Origin: CAVRXQ01 sp963725215
Lineage (GTDB): Bacteria; Actinomycetota; Acidimicrobiia; Acidimicrobiales; Bog-793
Assembly: GCA_963725215.1 (NCBI GenBank)
Contig: CAVRXQ010000007.1
Coordinates: 124,001 to 188,000, forward strand
Reading direction: 5' to 3'
DNA: 64,000 bases
The position numbers were made by a program, and so were the translations under genes. Below, piece after piece: positions 42,206 to 49,777 of this stretch; the stretch's first letter is position 1, and each line of letters begins with the position of its first letter. Below the pieces are notes generated by a model. The model did no database searches, was not told where the DNA came from, and saw only the letters and a list, made by a program, of their open reading frames with translations.

Positions 42206-42249
42206 GCACTGATAATGCTGAGGTCACTGGTTCAAGTCCAGTTAGCCCC
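42206..42249 (+). repeat. Attachment repeat, right copy
   Basis: Second copy of the 44-bp tRNA-Ile repeat, identical to 32506-32549. The next base differs (C versus A). It marks the island's right end. Confidence 0.92.
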
Positions 42250-42280
42250 CCACATAACTCCTCCTAGAGGGGTTCTGTGG
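42250..42280 (+). terminator. Long hairpin after the right attachment repeat
   Basis: CCACA-t-AACTCCTC, loop CTA, GAGGGGTT-c-TGTGG; outer and inner stems pair with one T-G pair. It begins right after the tRNA repeat, so it is probably the original 3' flank of tRNA-Ile, moved 9.7 kb by integration. No T run. Confidence 0.5.
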
Positions 42281-42502
42281 CCAGCGCGAGTCGCGGCATA
42301 CAAAGTGCTGCGGTCACTTCTTCCAATCGTTCCGTCGTCACCATTGAATGTTCACGTAAATACGTCGGCGTGCGTCGAAGGTAACTACGGCAATTCGCTC
42401 CATCCCGCGTCGATCCCGCGTACCCTCGACGACACACGAAACGGATGCCTTAATTCAGCTGCCTAGGCCATTGGCTCAAAAAATTCTTACAGCTCTCGCC
42501 CG

Positions 42503-42844
42503 TCAGCGGGTGAGGGCTAGGGCCAGGTAGGCGAGGCTGATCGCGAGAGCGAGGATTGCTGGCGCCGCCTCTTTGACGCTGTCTCCCGTCCTCCGATGGA
42601 TAGTCAGGGCGGTGATCAGCAGCACCGCCATGCCTGACGTCGCGGCGATGCCGATTGGCCTCCATGACAGCCCGGCGAAAACCCCGGCGGCGGCGGCGAG
42701 CTCGGCGACTCCGATGAGTCGGTAGTGGTCCCACGGGATGTCGAAGTGGGCAGCCGACGCCACCATCTTCGGGTGGCTCAGCAACTTTCCGATGGCCGGG
42801 ACGACGCAGGCGGCAGCGAGGAGCAGCGAGAGGGCGATGAACAC
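42503..42844 (-). CDS. DoxX-like membrane protein
   Basis: 113 residues from GTG 42844 (AAAGGAA upstream). Four membrane segments: VFIALSLLLAAACVVPAIGK, LIGVAELAAAAGVFAGLSW, IGIAATSGMAVLLITALTI, APAILALAISLAYLALALTR. Matches the DoxX_2 layout, with the GK and H-P motif (GKLLSHPKMV) after helix 1. Role unknown; divergent from the HdeD gene. Confidence 0.8.
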   Translation of the reverse strand: MFIALSLLLAAACVVPAIGKLLSHPKMVASAAHFDIPWDHYRLIGVAELAAAAGVFAGLSWRPIGIAATSGMAVLLITALTIHRRTGDSVKEAAPAILALAISLAYLALALTR

Positions 42845-42904
42845 AGATCCATTCCTTTCGGGAGGCTTCGGCCGGCCTTGACAGACCGACTGACAGACAA
42901 CATA

Positions 42905-42927
42905 ATCACTTCTGTGATGAGTCATCA
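42905..42927. promoter_or_regulatory. Inverted repeats between doxX and hdeD genes
   Basis: ATCAC-ttct-GTGAT (42905-42918) and an overlapping TGATGA-g-TCATCA (42915-42927) lie in the divergent gap. GTGAT/ATCAC half-sites also make up the palindrome before the TetR gene (43650-43667), so the same repressor may bind here. Confidence 0.45.
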
Positions 42928-43000
42928 AGTCTGTAGGAGTTCATCAACACAGGCACCGGCTCTTCGCGCCAACCATCCCCACACGAAAGGAAACGCCGTC

Positions 43001-43570
43001 ATGCTCAAGTCAGTCAGCAGCTCCCTGATCCTTCGGGGTGTACTCGCCCTTGGCATCGGGGTCGTGGCCCTCGCTTGGCCAGGAGTCACCGTTCTCGCCC
43101 TCGTCGTCGTGTTCGCCGTCTACGCCTTCATCGCGGCCGGCCTGCAGGCGATGCAGGCATTCAGCAGCAGAACCGCCGGGCCGGTCTTCGGGCACCTGCT
43201 GATCGGACTGATCGACATCGGCGCCGGCGTAGTCGCCCTGGCCTGGCCGGCGCCCACCGCCCTCGTCCTCGTGTTGGTCGTCGCAAGCTGGGCCATCGTG
43301 ACCGGCGTGCTCGAGATCGTCGCCGGCTTTCGCCGCGGCGAAGAGGCCGGCACCCGGGCCATGTTCATCCTCGGTGGCTTGGTGTCCGCGGCGTTCGGCG
43401 TCGTGCTCTTCGCCCGCCCCGGCATGGGCGCCATCTCCCTTGCCCTCTTGTTCGGCCTGTTCAACTTGATCGCCGGAGGCTCGATGTTCGTCCGCGGCAT
43501 CGAGCTGCGCAGGACCAACGCAAGGCTGCACGCCCTAACTCCGCCGACCGAGACGAAGGCAGCCGCTTGA
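43001..43570 (+). CDS. HdeD-family membrane protein (DUF308)
   Basis: 189 residues from ATG 43001 (AAAGGAA upstream). Six membrane segments in HdeD pairs: LILRGVLALGIGVVALAWPG, VTVLALVVVFAVYAFIAAGL, LIGLIDIGAGVVALAWP, ALVLVLVVASWAIVTGVLEI, FILGGLVSAAFGVVLFARPG, ISLALLFGLFNLIAGGSMF. Repeated GALALAWP-type motifs are typical. In E. coli HdeD helps acid resistance; here the role is unknown. Confidence 0.88.
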   Translation: MLKSVSSSLILRGVLALGIGVVALAWPGVTVLALVVVFAVYAFIAAGLQAMQAFSSRTAGPVFGHLLIGLIDIGAGVVALAWPAPTALVLVLVVASWAIVTGVLEIVAGFRRGEEAGTRAMFILGGLVSAAFGVVLFARPGMGAISLALLFGLFNLIAGGSMFVRGIELRRTNARLHALTPPTETKAAA

Positions 43571-43649
43571 CCCATACCGCCCCGAGCCTGGCGGGCGCGA
43601 GCCACGCGCCCGCCATCGGCCACGTTTGCGCGGAGCGGTTCTGTAGCAT

Positions 43650-43667
43650 GTGATCAGTAGTGATCAC
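43650..43667. promoter_or_regulatory. Palindromic operator before TetR gene
   Basis: GTGATCA-GTAG-TGATCAC, a perfect 7-bp inverted repeat with a 4-bp centre, 23 nt before the TetR start. Typical size of a TetR-family operator, hence likely autoregulation. Confidence 0.6.
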
Positions 43668-43690
43668 GCCGCATCAGAAAAGGAGAGCAA

Positions 43691-44344
43691 GTGAACGCGG
43701 CAACGACGAACGGGACCGCCCCGGCCAACAGGCTCGATCGCCGGAAGGCCCGCACGCGGAAGGCACTCATCGACGCCGCCGTTCGGCTCATCGCCGAGGG
43801 ACGGGGAGACCGAGCGAGTGTCCAGGAGATCACGGAAGCGGCGGACATCGGCTTTGGGTCCTTCTACAACCACTTCACAAGCAAGGAAGAACTCTTCCAG
43901 ACAGCCTCGGAAGAGGTGCTGGAACGCTGGGCGCGGATGCTCGACGCCGCCTGCGCAGGTCTTGTCGACCCCGCCGAGGTATTCGCCGTCTCGCTGCGGA
44001 TCTCCGGCCGTCTCGCCTGGACCCACCCCGAGGTCGCCGGCTTCATCACCGGCGCCGGTCTGGAGCTCCTCGACGCAACGCGAGGCCTCGCACCTCGCGC
44101 CCTTCGCGACATACGCGCTGGCCAAGCAACCGGGCGTTTCACTGTGCCGGACGCCGAGATCGCGCTCAGTGCCGTTGCCGGTGGTCTCGTCGGTCTGCTG
44201 CGTCTCCAAGAGCGCCACCCCGAACGGGTGGCCGAAAGCGCCGTTGACGAACTCGTCGAGGCCTGCCTTCGCCTGCTCGGGTTGCGCGCCAACGAAGCCC
44301 GACGCCTCGCCCGACTCCCCCTACCTCAGCGAGACAGCTGGTAG
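43691..44344 (+). CDS. TetR/AcrR-family repressor
   Basis: 217 residues, GTG start preceded by AAAGGAGAG. N-terminal HTH: ARTRKALIDAAVRLIAEGRG, SVQEITEAADIGFGSFYNHF, then TSKEELFQTASEEVLERWA, and a helical ligand domain of about 130 residues. Likely represses its own gene through the palindrome at 43650-43667, and perhaps the neighbouring doxX and hdeD genes with similar half-sites. Ligand unknown. Confidence 0.9.
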   Translation: MNAATTNGTAPANRLDRRKARTRKALIDAAVRLIAEGRGDRASVQEITEAADIGFGSFYNHFTSKEELFQTASEEVLERWARMLDAACAGLVDPAEVFAVSLRISGRLAWTHPEVAGFITGAGLELLDATRGLAPRALRDIRAGQATGRFTVPDAEIALSAVAGGLVGLLRLQERHPERVAESAVDELVEACLRLLGLRANEARRLARLPLPQRDSW

Positions 44345-44501
44345 TTCGCTCGTCCACACCAAGTCCTCGGCGTGGTGGTACTTCGAACTGACTCCGCAAT
44401 CACGATTTGCAAAGTGGCGCGCGAGCCAGCCGCTCTTTATTGTCCCGAATTAATCACTCGTATTTCGCTCGGCGTCCGGGCGCGTGGCTGACGTGGAAAG
44501 T

Positions 44502-44860
44502 TCAGATAATCCTGGCTTTTAGAAACGGCCGGATCGATGAGTTCCCCAGCGTCCGATCACCTGACCAAGCGTCTCGAACTCGTGCTGAAACGCGAAGTCT
44601 TTCTGCTAGACGGTCGGTGAGATCCTCGAAGACGCTCACGACACAATTAGATTCGCTCGTTTCCAAAGGCAAGACCGAGGCAGTGTAGGACACTGGGACC
44701 GAATCTCCGTCTTTGCGAGCGAAGGTGTCGAAGTCAGTCCGTAGTGATCCACCTGCAGTTGCGACCGTTTCAATCGGACGATCACCCGATGATTCGCGAT
44801 GCCGGAGATACGGTCTGCCGGTGCAGCGAAATCGTGAACCCAGAAGTCTTCGCGAAATCA
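44502..44860 (-). pseudogene. PAS-domain remnant of a signalling protein
   Basis: Read leftwards this stretch gives GRPYLRHRESSGDRPIETV, then FDTFARKDGDSVPVSYTASV, CVVSVFEDLTDRLAERL. This is the end of a PAS-PAC domain (R-K-D-G-x-x-V-P-V-S-Y-T-A-S and V-x-V-F-E-D-x-T-D-R). No start fits; the rest is missing. In another frame QHEFETLGQVIGR follows, resembling the beginning of an EAL domain. It looks like a decayed PAS-EAL protein, overlapped on the other strand by the start of the nuclease-like gene. Confidence 0.55.
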
Positions 44861-45492
44861 GCGCGAAGGAGAAGTCGCTAATAATCCGAGTAATTCATGG
44901 CGAAGCCCAAACCAGTAACTGGCATTCACTCGGCACGAAGGAAAAAGCGCGCTTTTACAAGAGATGGGAGGATCGATTCGCGCTCACGCATGCCGCGGTG
45001 AAAGACGGGATCATGAAGGGATTCGACGTCGCACAGCGAATCCCGCCGTCTGGGGAAGCGGCGATTCATGCCGAGCTGCTTCGCCACTTCAAGGATTCGC
45101 CGATCCCGTACATCGGGTCCAAAGTCCGCCGGAATGAGTGGCGTCGCGAGGTCGATTTCGTGTTGGGCTTCTCCCCGAACTTCCTCACACACATCGTCGA
45201 ACTTGAATCAGCTTCGACGTGGCAAGCGGGGCTGTCTCAATGCCTTTTGTACAAATCCCTCTACTTCCAGACCGCTCGCGTGCAAGTGCTGCCGACGCTT
45301 GTCCTGTTCGGCGACGCCTCGAGATCACGTTGGCAAGAGATAAACACAGTTTGCTTGGATCAACGTGTCTTACTGCTGGCATTTCGTCTCAGCGTCGACG
45401 GGACTCGAGCTGCTCCCGATATCTCAGCGTTGCTCGACCGAGTCCACGAGGTAGGGGACGCGGCGCCAGTCAGACTGTTCGACGCCGGTTGA
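44821..45492 (+). CDS. Predicted PD-(D/E)xK-like nuclease
   Basis: 223 residues from GTG 44821 (the frame is open back to 44713, but that part overlaps the PAS remnant on the other strand). Helical N-terminus (SLREISAKEKSLIIRVIHG, EKARFYKRWEDRFALTHA). Core: REVDFVLGFSPNFLTHIVEL followed by ESASTWQAGLSQCLLYKSLY, which has Asp, then ExE, then the Gln-containing helix of PD-(D/E)xK nucleases. No named family. It converges with a DNA methyltransferase gene, ending 30 nt apart, so it may be the restriction half of a pair. Function is inferred. Confidence 0.55.
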   Translation: MQRNREPRSLREISAKEKSLIIRVIHGEAQTSNWHSLGTKEKARFYKRWEDRFALTHAAVKDGIMKGFDVAQRIPPSGEAAIHAELLRHFKDSPIPYIGSKVRRNEWRREVDFVLGFSPNFLTHIVELESASTWQAGLSQCLLYKSLYFQTARVQVLPTLVLFGDASRSRWQEINTVCLDQRVLLLAFRLSVDGTRAAPDISALLDRVHEVGDAAPVRLFDAG

Positions 45493-45521
45493 TGCATGGG
45501 GGTCGGAAGTCTCCACGCAGG

Positions 45522-47042
45522 TCAGAGGGCCGATAGTTCACGATCGGACCAAAACCCTGGAGAAGGCCGTTGATGTTGGCCGCCCTTCGCATATAGGCGG
45601 AGGCGATCTCGCTGATTGTCATCGAGCATTTCGATGGCATCGAAAACGATGCTGGGTCCCACTGCATGAAGGGCCGTGTGTCCTTCGCTGCGCGCCTTAG
45701 GCAGATGCGAGGTCAACAAGACGACCGGGGTTCGATCGTTCGAGACGAGGACGTTCGCCCGTCCAAGCGCTTTCCACAAGGTGTCGGTGCGCAATAGCCC
45801 ACCCCTCGTCGTCGTGAATGCGCCTGACACGTCGAAGTACCAAGGAAGACCGTCGTTGTCGAGGGCGATGAAGTTCACGGTGACGCCAAGTCCGCGCAAA
45901 CGGGAGTTCTTGTGAGTGATTTTGAAGCCGGCGTCGAGGAGGAGGTCCTCTGCGATCGATTGGGCGACTTTTCCTTCTTTTGAGGCTCGAGACTGAAAGG
46001 CGTCGGATTCGTTCTCGAGCGCGTTACGGATGCGTTCTTCAGGAGGACGTGAGGAAGATGTCGTTGGGTTCACGTCGGAGACGACGCGCAACGGCGCGCG
46101 CCAGCGCAATTCTTCCCTGACCCTTCGTTTTGCGACGTCGACGTAGTTTCGGTCAGCGTCGTAGCCGAGGTATCGACGTCCTCCTCGGATCGCCGCGATG
46201 AGCGAAGAGCCCGACCCCATGAACGGATCGACGATGAGGTCATCGACGTAGGTGTACAAGCCGATCAATCTGAGGGGCAGTTCCACAGGAAAAGGCGCAG
46301 GATGGTTGACGCGTCTGGCGCTTTCTGGAGCGATGTTCCAGACGTCAAGCGTCGCTTCCATGAACTCGTCCGGCGCGATTTCGTTGACATATGGGAGTCC
46401 GAGTCGGTGTCGAGCGTCGGTGGTCTTCGCTCGATCGAAGCGGCCTTTGCTCGCGACGATGATGCGCTCAGTGACATCGCGCAGAACGGGATTGGCTGCA
46501 CTCCGGAAAGATCCCCACGCGCACGATCCGCTAGCGCCTTCACCTTTTCGCCAGATGACTTCTCCTCTCAGGAGGAGGCGGAGGTCATCTTGAAGAATCC
46601 GAACCACATCTGAGGACAAGCTGCGATACGGCTTGCGCCCAAGGTTTGCGACGTTGACCGCGATGCGCCCTCCCGGCTCGAGGACTCGCTTACATTCCGC
46701 AAACACGTCTCGCAACATGTCCAGGTACTCGACATAGCTGCCCGGAATATGTCCTCGGCCGAGGGCTTGTTCGTACTCCTTTCCAGAGAAATACGGCGGT
46801 GACGTGACGACAAGAGCAACCGAGTTGTCCGGCAATTGCTCACCACTCGGGAGAACCAGGGATCGCGAGTCGCCGTTGATGCACGCCCTCTCGCCTTGGT
46901 CGAGGCCGGGAAGGGTCGCGATGAGTTCGTCGTCGGACAGCTCCGGGGTCTCGAAGCGGGCGTAGAAGTCGCTCGAGTCGTGGGCTTCGCGCCGACCGAC
47001 ACCGAACGCAGAGGTGGAGGTGCCCCCGGAGCGCTCGCTCAT
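45522..47042 (-). CDS. Site-specific DNA methyltransferase with C-terminal extension
   Basis: 506 residues. Amino-methyltransferase of the beta-type order: catalytic TSPPYF at residues 80-85 comes before the AdoMet motif DPFMGSGSS at 272-280; methylates adenine N6 or cytosine N4. Before these, FYARFETPELSDDELIATLP. After residue 335 an additional domain of about 165 residues contains GKVAQSIAEDLLLDAGFKIT and VNFIALDNDGLPWYFDVSGA, with spaced acidic residues near a beta strand, suggestive of a degenerate nuclease fold or target-recognition domain. Convergent with the nuclease-like gene. Target sequence unknown. Confidence 0.85.
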   Translation of the reverse strand: MSERSGGTSTSAFGVGRREAHDSSDFYARFETPELSDDELIATLPGLDQGERACINGDSRSLVLPSGEQLPDNSVALVVTSPPYFSGKEYEQALGRGHIPGSYVEYLDMLRDVFAECKRVLEPGGRIAVNVANLGRKPYRSLSSDVVRILQDDLRLLLRGEVIWRKGEGASGSCAWGSFRSAANPVLRDVTERIIVASKGRFDRAKTTDARHRLGLPYVNEIAPDEFMEATLDVWNIAPESARRVNHPAPFPVELPLRLIGLYTYVDDLIVDPFMGSGSSLIAAIRGGRRYLGYDADRNYVDVAKRRVREELRWRAPLRVVSDVNPTTSSSRPPEERIRNALENESDAFQSRASKEGKVAQSIAEDLLLDAGFKITHKNSRLRGLGVTVNFIALDNDGLPWYFDVSGAFTTTRGGLLRTDTLWKALGRANVLVSNDRTPVVLLTSHLPKARSEGHTALHAVGPSIVFDAIEMLDDNQRDRLRLYAKGGQHQRPSPGFWSDRELSAL

Positions 47043-47286
47043 CGAACCACGGGGGTCATCGCCACGTCTCCGCGTCTCGACGTCGGAGTCTCACCATATG
47101 AGGCACTAGAGGGCGCTGGCGCGATCGGAACACGTGTTCGATCGTACGACCGGGATGTCACGTCGGCGCGAGCTCCCGCAGAACCGCTCGATCGAAACGG
47201 CAGCGTGGCGGACTCGGGGGTGGCACCGTGGCGGGCGGCACACTCGTCGGATCGTCCGACCCGGCGCTCATTCGGATTCACGTGCG

Positions 47287-47754
47287 TTAGATCGAGTGCT
47301 CGAAGCGGTTGACGACGACGAGGCCCGCGATGAAGACCACGACCATGGCGAGCAAGAGCGCGAACTGAGAAGTGCTTATGGAAGCCGTGTTCGAAAGAAT
47401 GAGCAGGATTCGCCTGATGACTGCCACGAGCCCGACGACGATGAAGGGCTGTGCGACGAGACTGTGGGCCCGCAACGACAGCACCACGGTGTGAACGACC
47501 TCGACGAGGATGAGCACGAGAAGTACCCGGTCCAGCAGGGTCTCGCCGGCCGCCGCTACCGAATGATGCTGGACGTCCCGCAGGAAGTCCACCGTCGCGG
47601 TGACGAGGATCGTGGCCGCGAGGATGATAAGGACGACCCCGATCAGCACAGTCACGACGTCCTGAGCGCGTTCCAGTTTCGCCGTCGTTTCGGAGATGCC
47701 GAAAATGGAACTTAGAAAGCGCTGCCGGGGTGGCCGACCGTCGTTCTCTGTCAC
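47287..47754 (-). CDS. PsiE-like membrane protein
   Basis: 155 residues. Hydrophilic N-terminus (TENDGRPPRQRFLSSIFGIS), then four hydrophobic segments: VVTVLIGVVLIILAATILVT, LLDRVLLVLILVEVVHTVVL, FIVVGLVAVIRRILLILS, FALLLAMVVVFIAGLVVVNR. The RRILL motif and VLILVEVVHT match PsiE (phosphate-starvation-inducible) proteins. Role unknown. Divergent from the CtaG-like gene at 47978 across a 223-nt gap. Confidence 0.75.
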   Translation of the reverse strand: MTENDGRPPRQRFLSSIFGISETTAKLERAQDVVTVLIGVVLIILAATILVTATVDFLRDVQHHSVAAAGETLLDRVLLVLILVEVVHTVVLSLRAHSLVAQPFIVVGLVAVIRRILLILSNTASISTSQFALLLAMVVVFIAGLVVVNRFEHSI

Positions 47755-47977
47755 CTTGACCCCCTTTTCGGGTACGAGGTGGCACCGAGTACCAGAAGCA
47801 CACTCTGGTCCGCAGCGGGTGGACGCACGGTGAAAGGCTTACATATCGAGGATCGACTCCGCGCGAACTCGGGTTGTCGCTCGATCGGGTCGGGGTCGGC
47901 AAGTGAGATGGTCGCGAAGAGGATGTCCGCGGGTGCGGATGTAGGTTCGGGGACCGGCCGCGAGCGGGGATCGCGCA

Positions 47978-48880
47978 ATGAACTACGTGGTGGACAACTG
48001 GTCGTTCGACCCGCTTGTGGTCATCGCCGCCCTTCTCGTTGTGGCACACGAGATCGGCTTGCGGCGGTTGCGCATGCGCTCGCGCCCTTCAGAGACGCGC
48101 GTGCGGAGGCGGCGCTCCTTCGCTTTTTACGGCGGGCTCGTGATGTTGCTGATCGCGGTCGCATCGCCGATCGACTATTGGGCGGACGATTACTTCTTCG
48201 TCCACATGATCGAGCACATCTTGATCATGTTCTTCGCGCCGATCCTTATCTGTATTGGCGCGCCGTGGACGCCGCTCCTACACGCCCTGCCGGTCGGAGC
48301 TCGCCGGCGCATCATCAAGACGGTCGTGTTCAATGTGTTGTTCCGACCGTTGCGGGCCGTCGGTCGGTTTTTCATTCGTCCGGTCGTCGCGGTCGTCACC
48401 TTCAACATCGTGATGCTGATCTGGCACGTTCCCTATTTGTTTGACACCGCCGAGCAGAACCAGGTCGTTCACATCTGGTGCATGCACGCCAGCTTCTTCG
48501 TCGCAGGGGTCTTGTTCTGGGTGCAAATCATCGACTCGCACCCCTTCCGTTCTCGCGCGTCGGCGCCATTCCAGATGGGGGCGATCATCGGGACGAACGT
48601 CGTGATGTTCGTAATGGCAATGTCGCTCAGCATCTTCACCAACCACTCTTGGTACTCGGTCTACGACCACGTGCCGGGGGTGTCCCTCTCGCCCTTCGCC
48701 GACCAGCAGATCGGCGCGGGGATCTTGTGGGTCTGCGGTGACTTCTGGGCGATCCCGGCGCTCATTTACGTGATCCGTCGGGCCGTGGAACGCGAAGGTT
48801 CGCTCTCGGACCTCGTCGACCGCGTCTTCCGCCACGCCGCGTCCGACGCGGCGACCGGCTTTCTCGGGCGCCCGGAGTGA
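47978..48880 (+). CDS. ctaG: CtaG-type cytochrome c oxidase assembly protein
   Basis: 300 residues, ATG start. Seven or so membrane segments; caa3-type CtaG features: DDYFFVHMIEHILIMFFAPI with conserved His, FNIVMLIWHVPYLFDTAEQN, HIWCMHASFFVAGVLFWVQI, and DQQIGAGILWVCGDFWAIPA. In this family the conserved His residues carry copper to the oxidase. First gene of the oxidase block. A second copy lies at 53546-54304. Confidence 0.9.
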   Translation: MNYVVDNWSFDPLVVIAALLVVAHEIGLRRLRMRSRPSETRVRRRRSFAFYGGLVMLLIAVASPIDYWADDYFFVHMIEHILIMFFAPILICIGAPWTPLLHALPVGARRRIIKTVVFNVLFRPLRAVGRFFIRPVVAVVTFNIVMLIWHVPYLFDTAEQNQVVHIWCMHASFFVAGVLFWVQIIDSHPFRSRASAPFQMGAIIGTNVVMFVMAMSLSIFTNHSWYSVYDHVPGVSLSPFADQQIGAGILWVCGDFWAIPALIYVIRRAVEREGSLSDLVDRVFRHAASDAATGFLGRPE

Positions 48881-49108
48881 ACGATGAGAAACAGCGTGCC
48901 GCGAGCTTCTGCCAGGTGAAACTTGCGGCGAACCCTGCACGAGCGCTCGGCGGGCAATTAATGGTAAGCGGTGTGCAACTATTAGCCCCATCCTTGCAGC
49001 CAGGGCGGAGTCGTCGTAGTTTTCCCGCTAAGCATCGATTGCGGGTCGGCCGCCTATTGGCACCGACGATCGCGGTCGTTGTTCAGATGTGAGTGGTAGG
49101 GGGGTGAG

Positions 49109-49777
49109 TTGTCGAAAACACAACGGGCCGCCACGGTGCTCGCACTCTTCGCCGTGGCTATCGGCCTCATTGTCTTCACGGCGATGGCGTTCGTCAGGTC
49201 GAACCCGGAGACCGTCGACTTCGCCGAAGGACTCGCACCATCCCAGCCGGTCAACCTGACGATTCAGACAGTTGGCACGATCGGCTTTGGAGTGCACCCG
49301 TCGTGGGTTTCCTATCTCGTACAAACGCCGAGCGGGAAGTGGGTCCATACGACGCTTTGGAAGCTTCCCGCGCATACGCGCATCAACGTGACGATTTACC
49401 AGTACGACTCCGGTAGCCCGCTCCGAAACCAAGAGCTCGGACTTGTGACGAATGCCATCGGAGCCACGCTGAACCGCCAGCCCTACACGATCTTCAATTC
49501 GAACTCCAGCTTCGGGGTCGGCCACACCTTCTCGATCCCGCAGCTCGGCATCAACGTTCCGCTTCCCGGCAACAACCCGAGCGCGAAGAACTTCTGCGGC
49601 GCGGCTCCGTGTCAGCTGAACGAAGCGCACAACTCGATCAGGTTCCACTTCACGACTCCGGGAGCGGGGAACTACCGCTGGCAGTGCTTCGTTCCCTGCG
49701 GGCTCGGTTATCTGTACGGCAACGGCGGTCCGATGCAAACGATCGGCTACATGGGCGGCTTCTTGGAGGTCCAGTAG
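49109..49777 (+). CDS. Membrane-anchored cupredoxin-like protein
   Basis: 222 residues, TTG start. One N-terminal membrane anchor (AATVLALFAVAIGLIVFTAM), then an extracellular beta domain. The end RWQCFVPCGLGYLYGNGGPM has Cys 193, Cys 197 and a later Met like a cupredoxin or CuA-type site, but the His and spacing of subunit II (CxxxCxxxHxxM) are missing. Directly upstream of subunit II with no gap, so probably co-translated. Possible copper-handling or electron-entry protein; the family name is not known to me. Confidence 0.7.
   Translation: MSKTQRAATVLALFAVAIGLIVFTAMAFVRSNPETVDFAEGLAPSQPVNLTIQTVGTIGFGVHPSWVSYLVQTPSGKWVHTTLWKLPAHTRINVTIYQYDSGSPLRNQELGLVTNAIGATLNRQPYTIFNSNSSFGVGHTFSIPQLGINVPLPGNNPSAKNFCGAAPCQLNEAHNSIRFHFTTPGAGNYRWQCFVPCGLGYLYGNGGPMQTIGYMGGFLEVQ

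Larger units (their letters stand above)
32506..42249. mobile_element. 9.7-kb island integrated at tRNA-Ile
   Basis: Bounded by a perfect 44-bp direct repeat of the tRNA-Ile 3' part (32506-32549 and 42206-42249; offset exactly 9,700). An integrase gene lies next to the tRNA, followed by a regulator and an Xis-like gene, the usual order of tRNA-targeting elements. Cargo: two unknown small proteins, tail-fibre-like fragment, DUF4352 protein, lipoprotein, DUF169/GAF pair, a 55-residue protein, Fic, HEPN-like protein. Many cargo stretches look less GC-rich than the core. No capsid, portal or terminase gene is seen, so it is a defective prophage, satellite or small integrative element. Mobility is doubtful because the integrase is frameshifted. 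Confidence 0.9.

Noticed and set aside
42215..42466. 83-residue frame starting in the right attachment repeat
   Set aside because: Runs through tRNA-derived repeat and hairpin; composition not coding-like.
47134..47715. 193-residue plus-strand frame over the PsiE-like gene
   Set aside because: Antisense of hydrophobic helices, giving Asp/Glu/His-rich noise.
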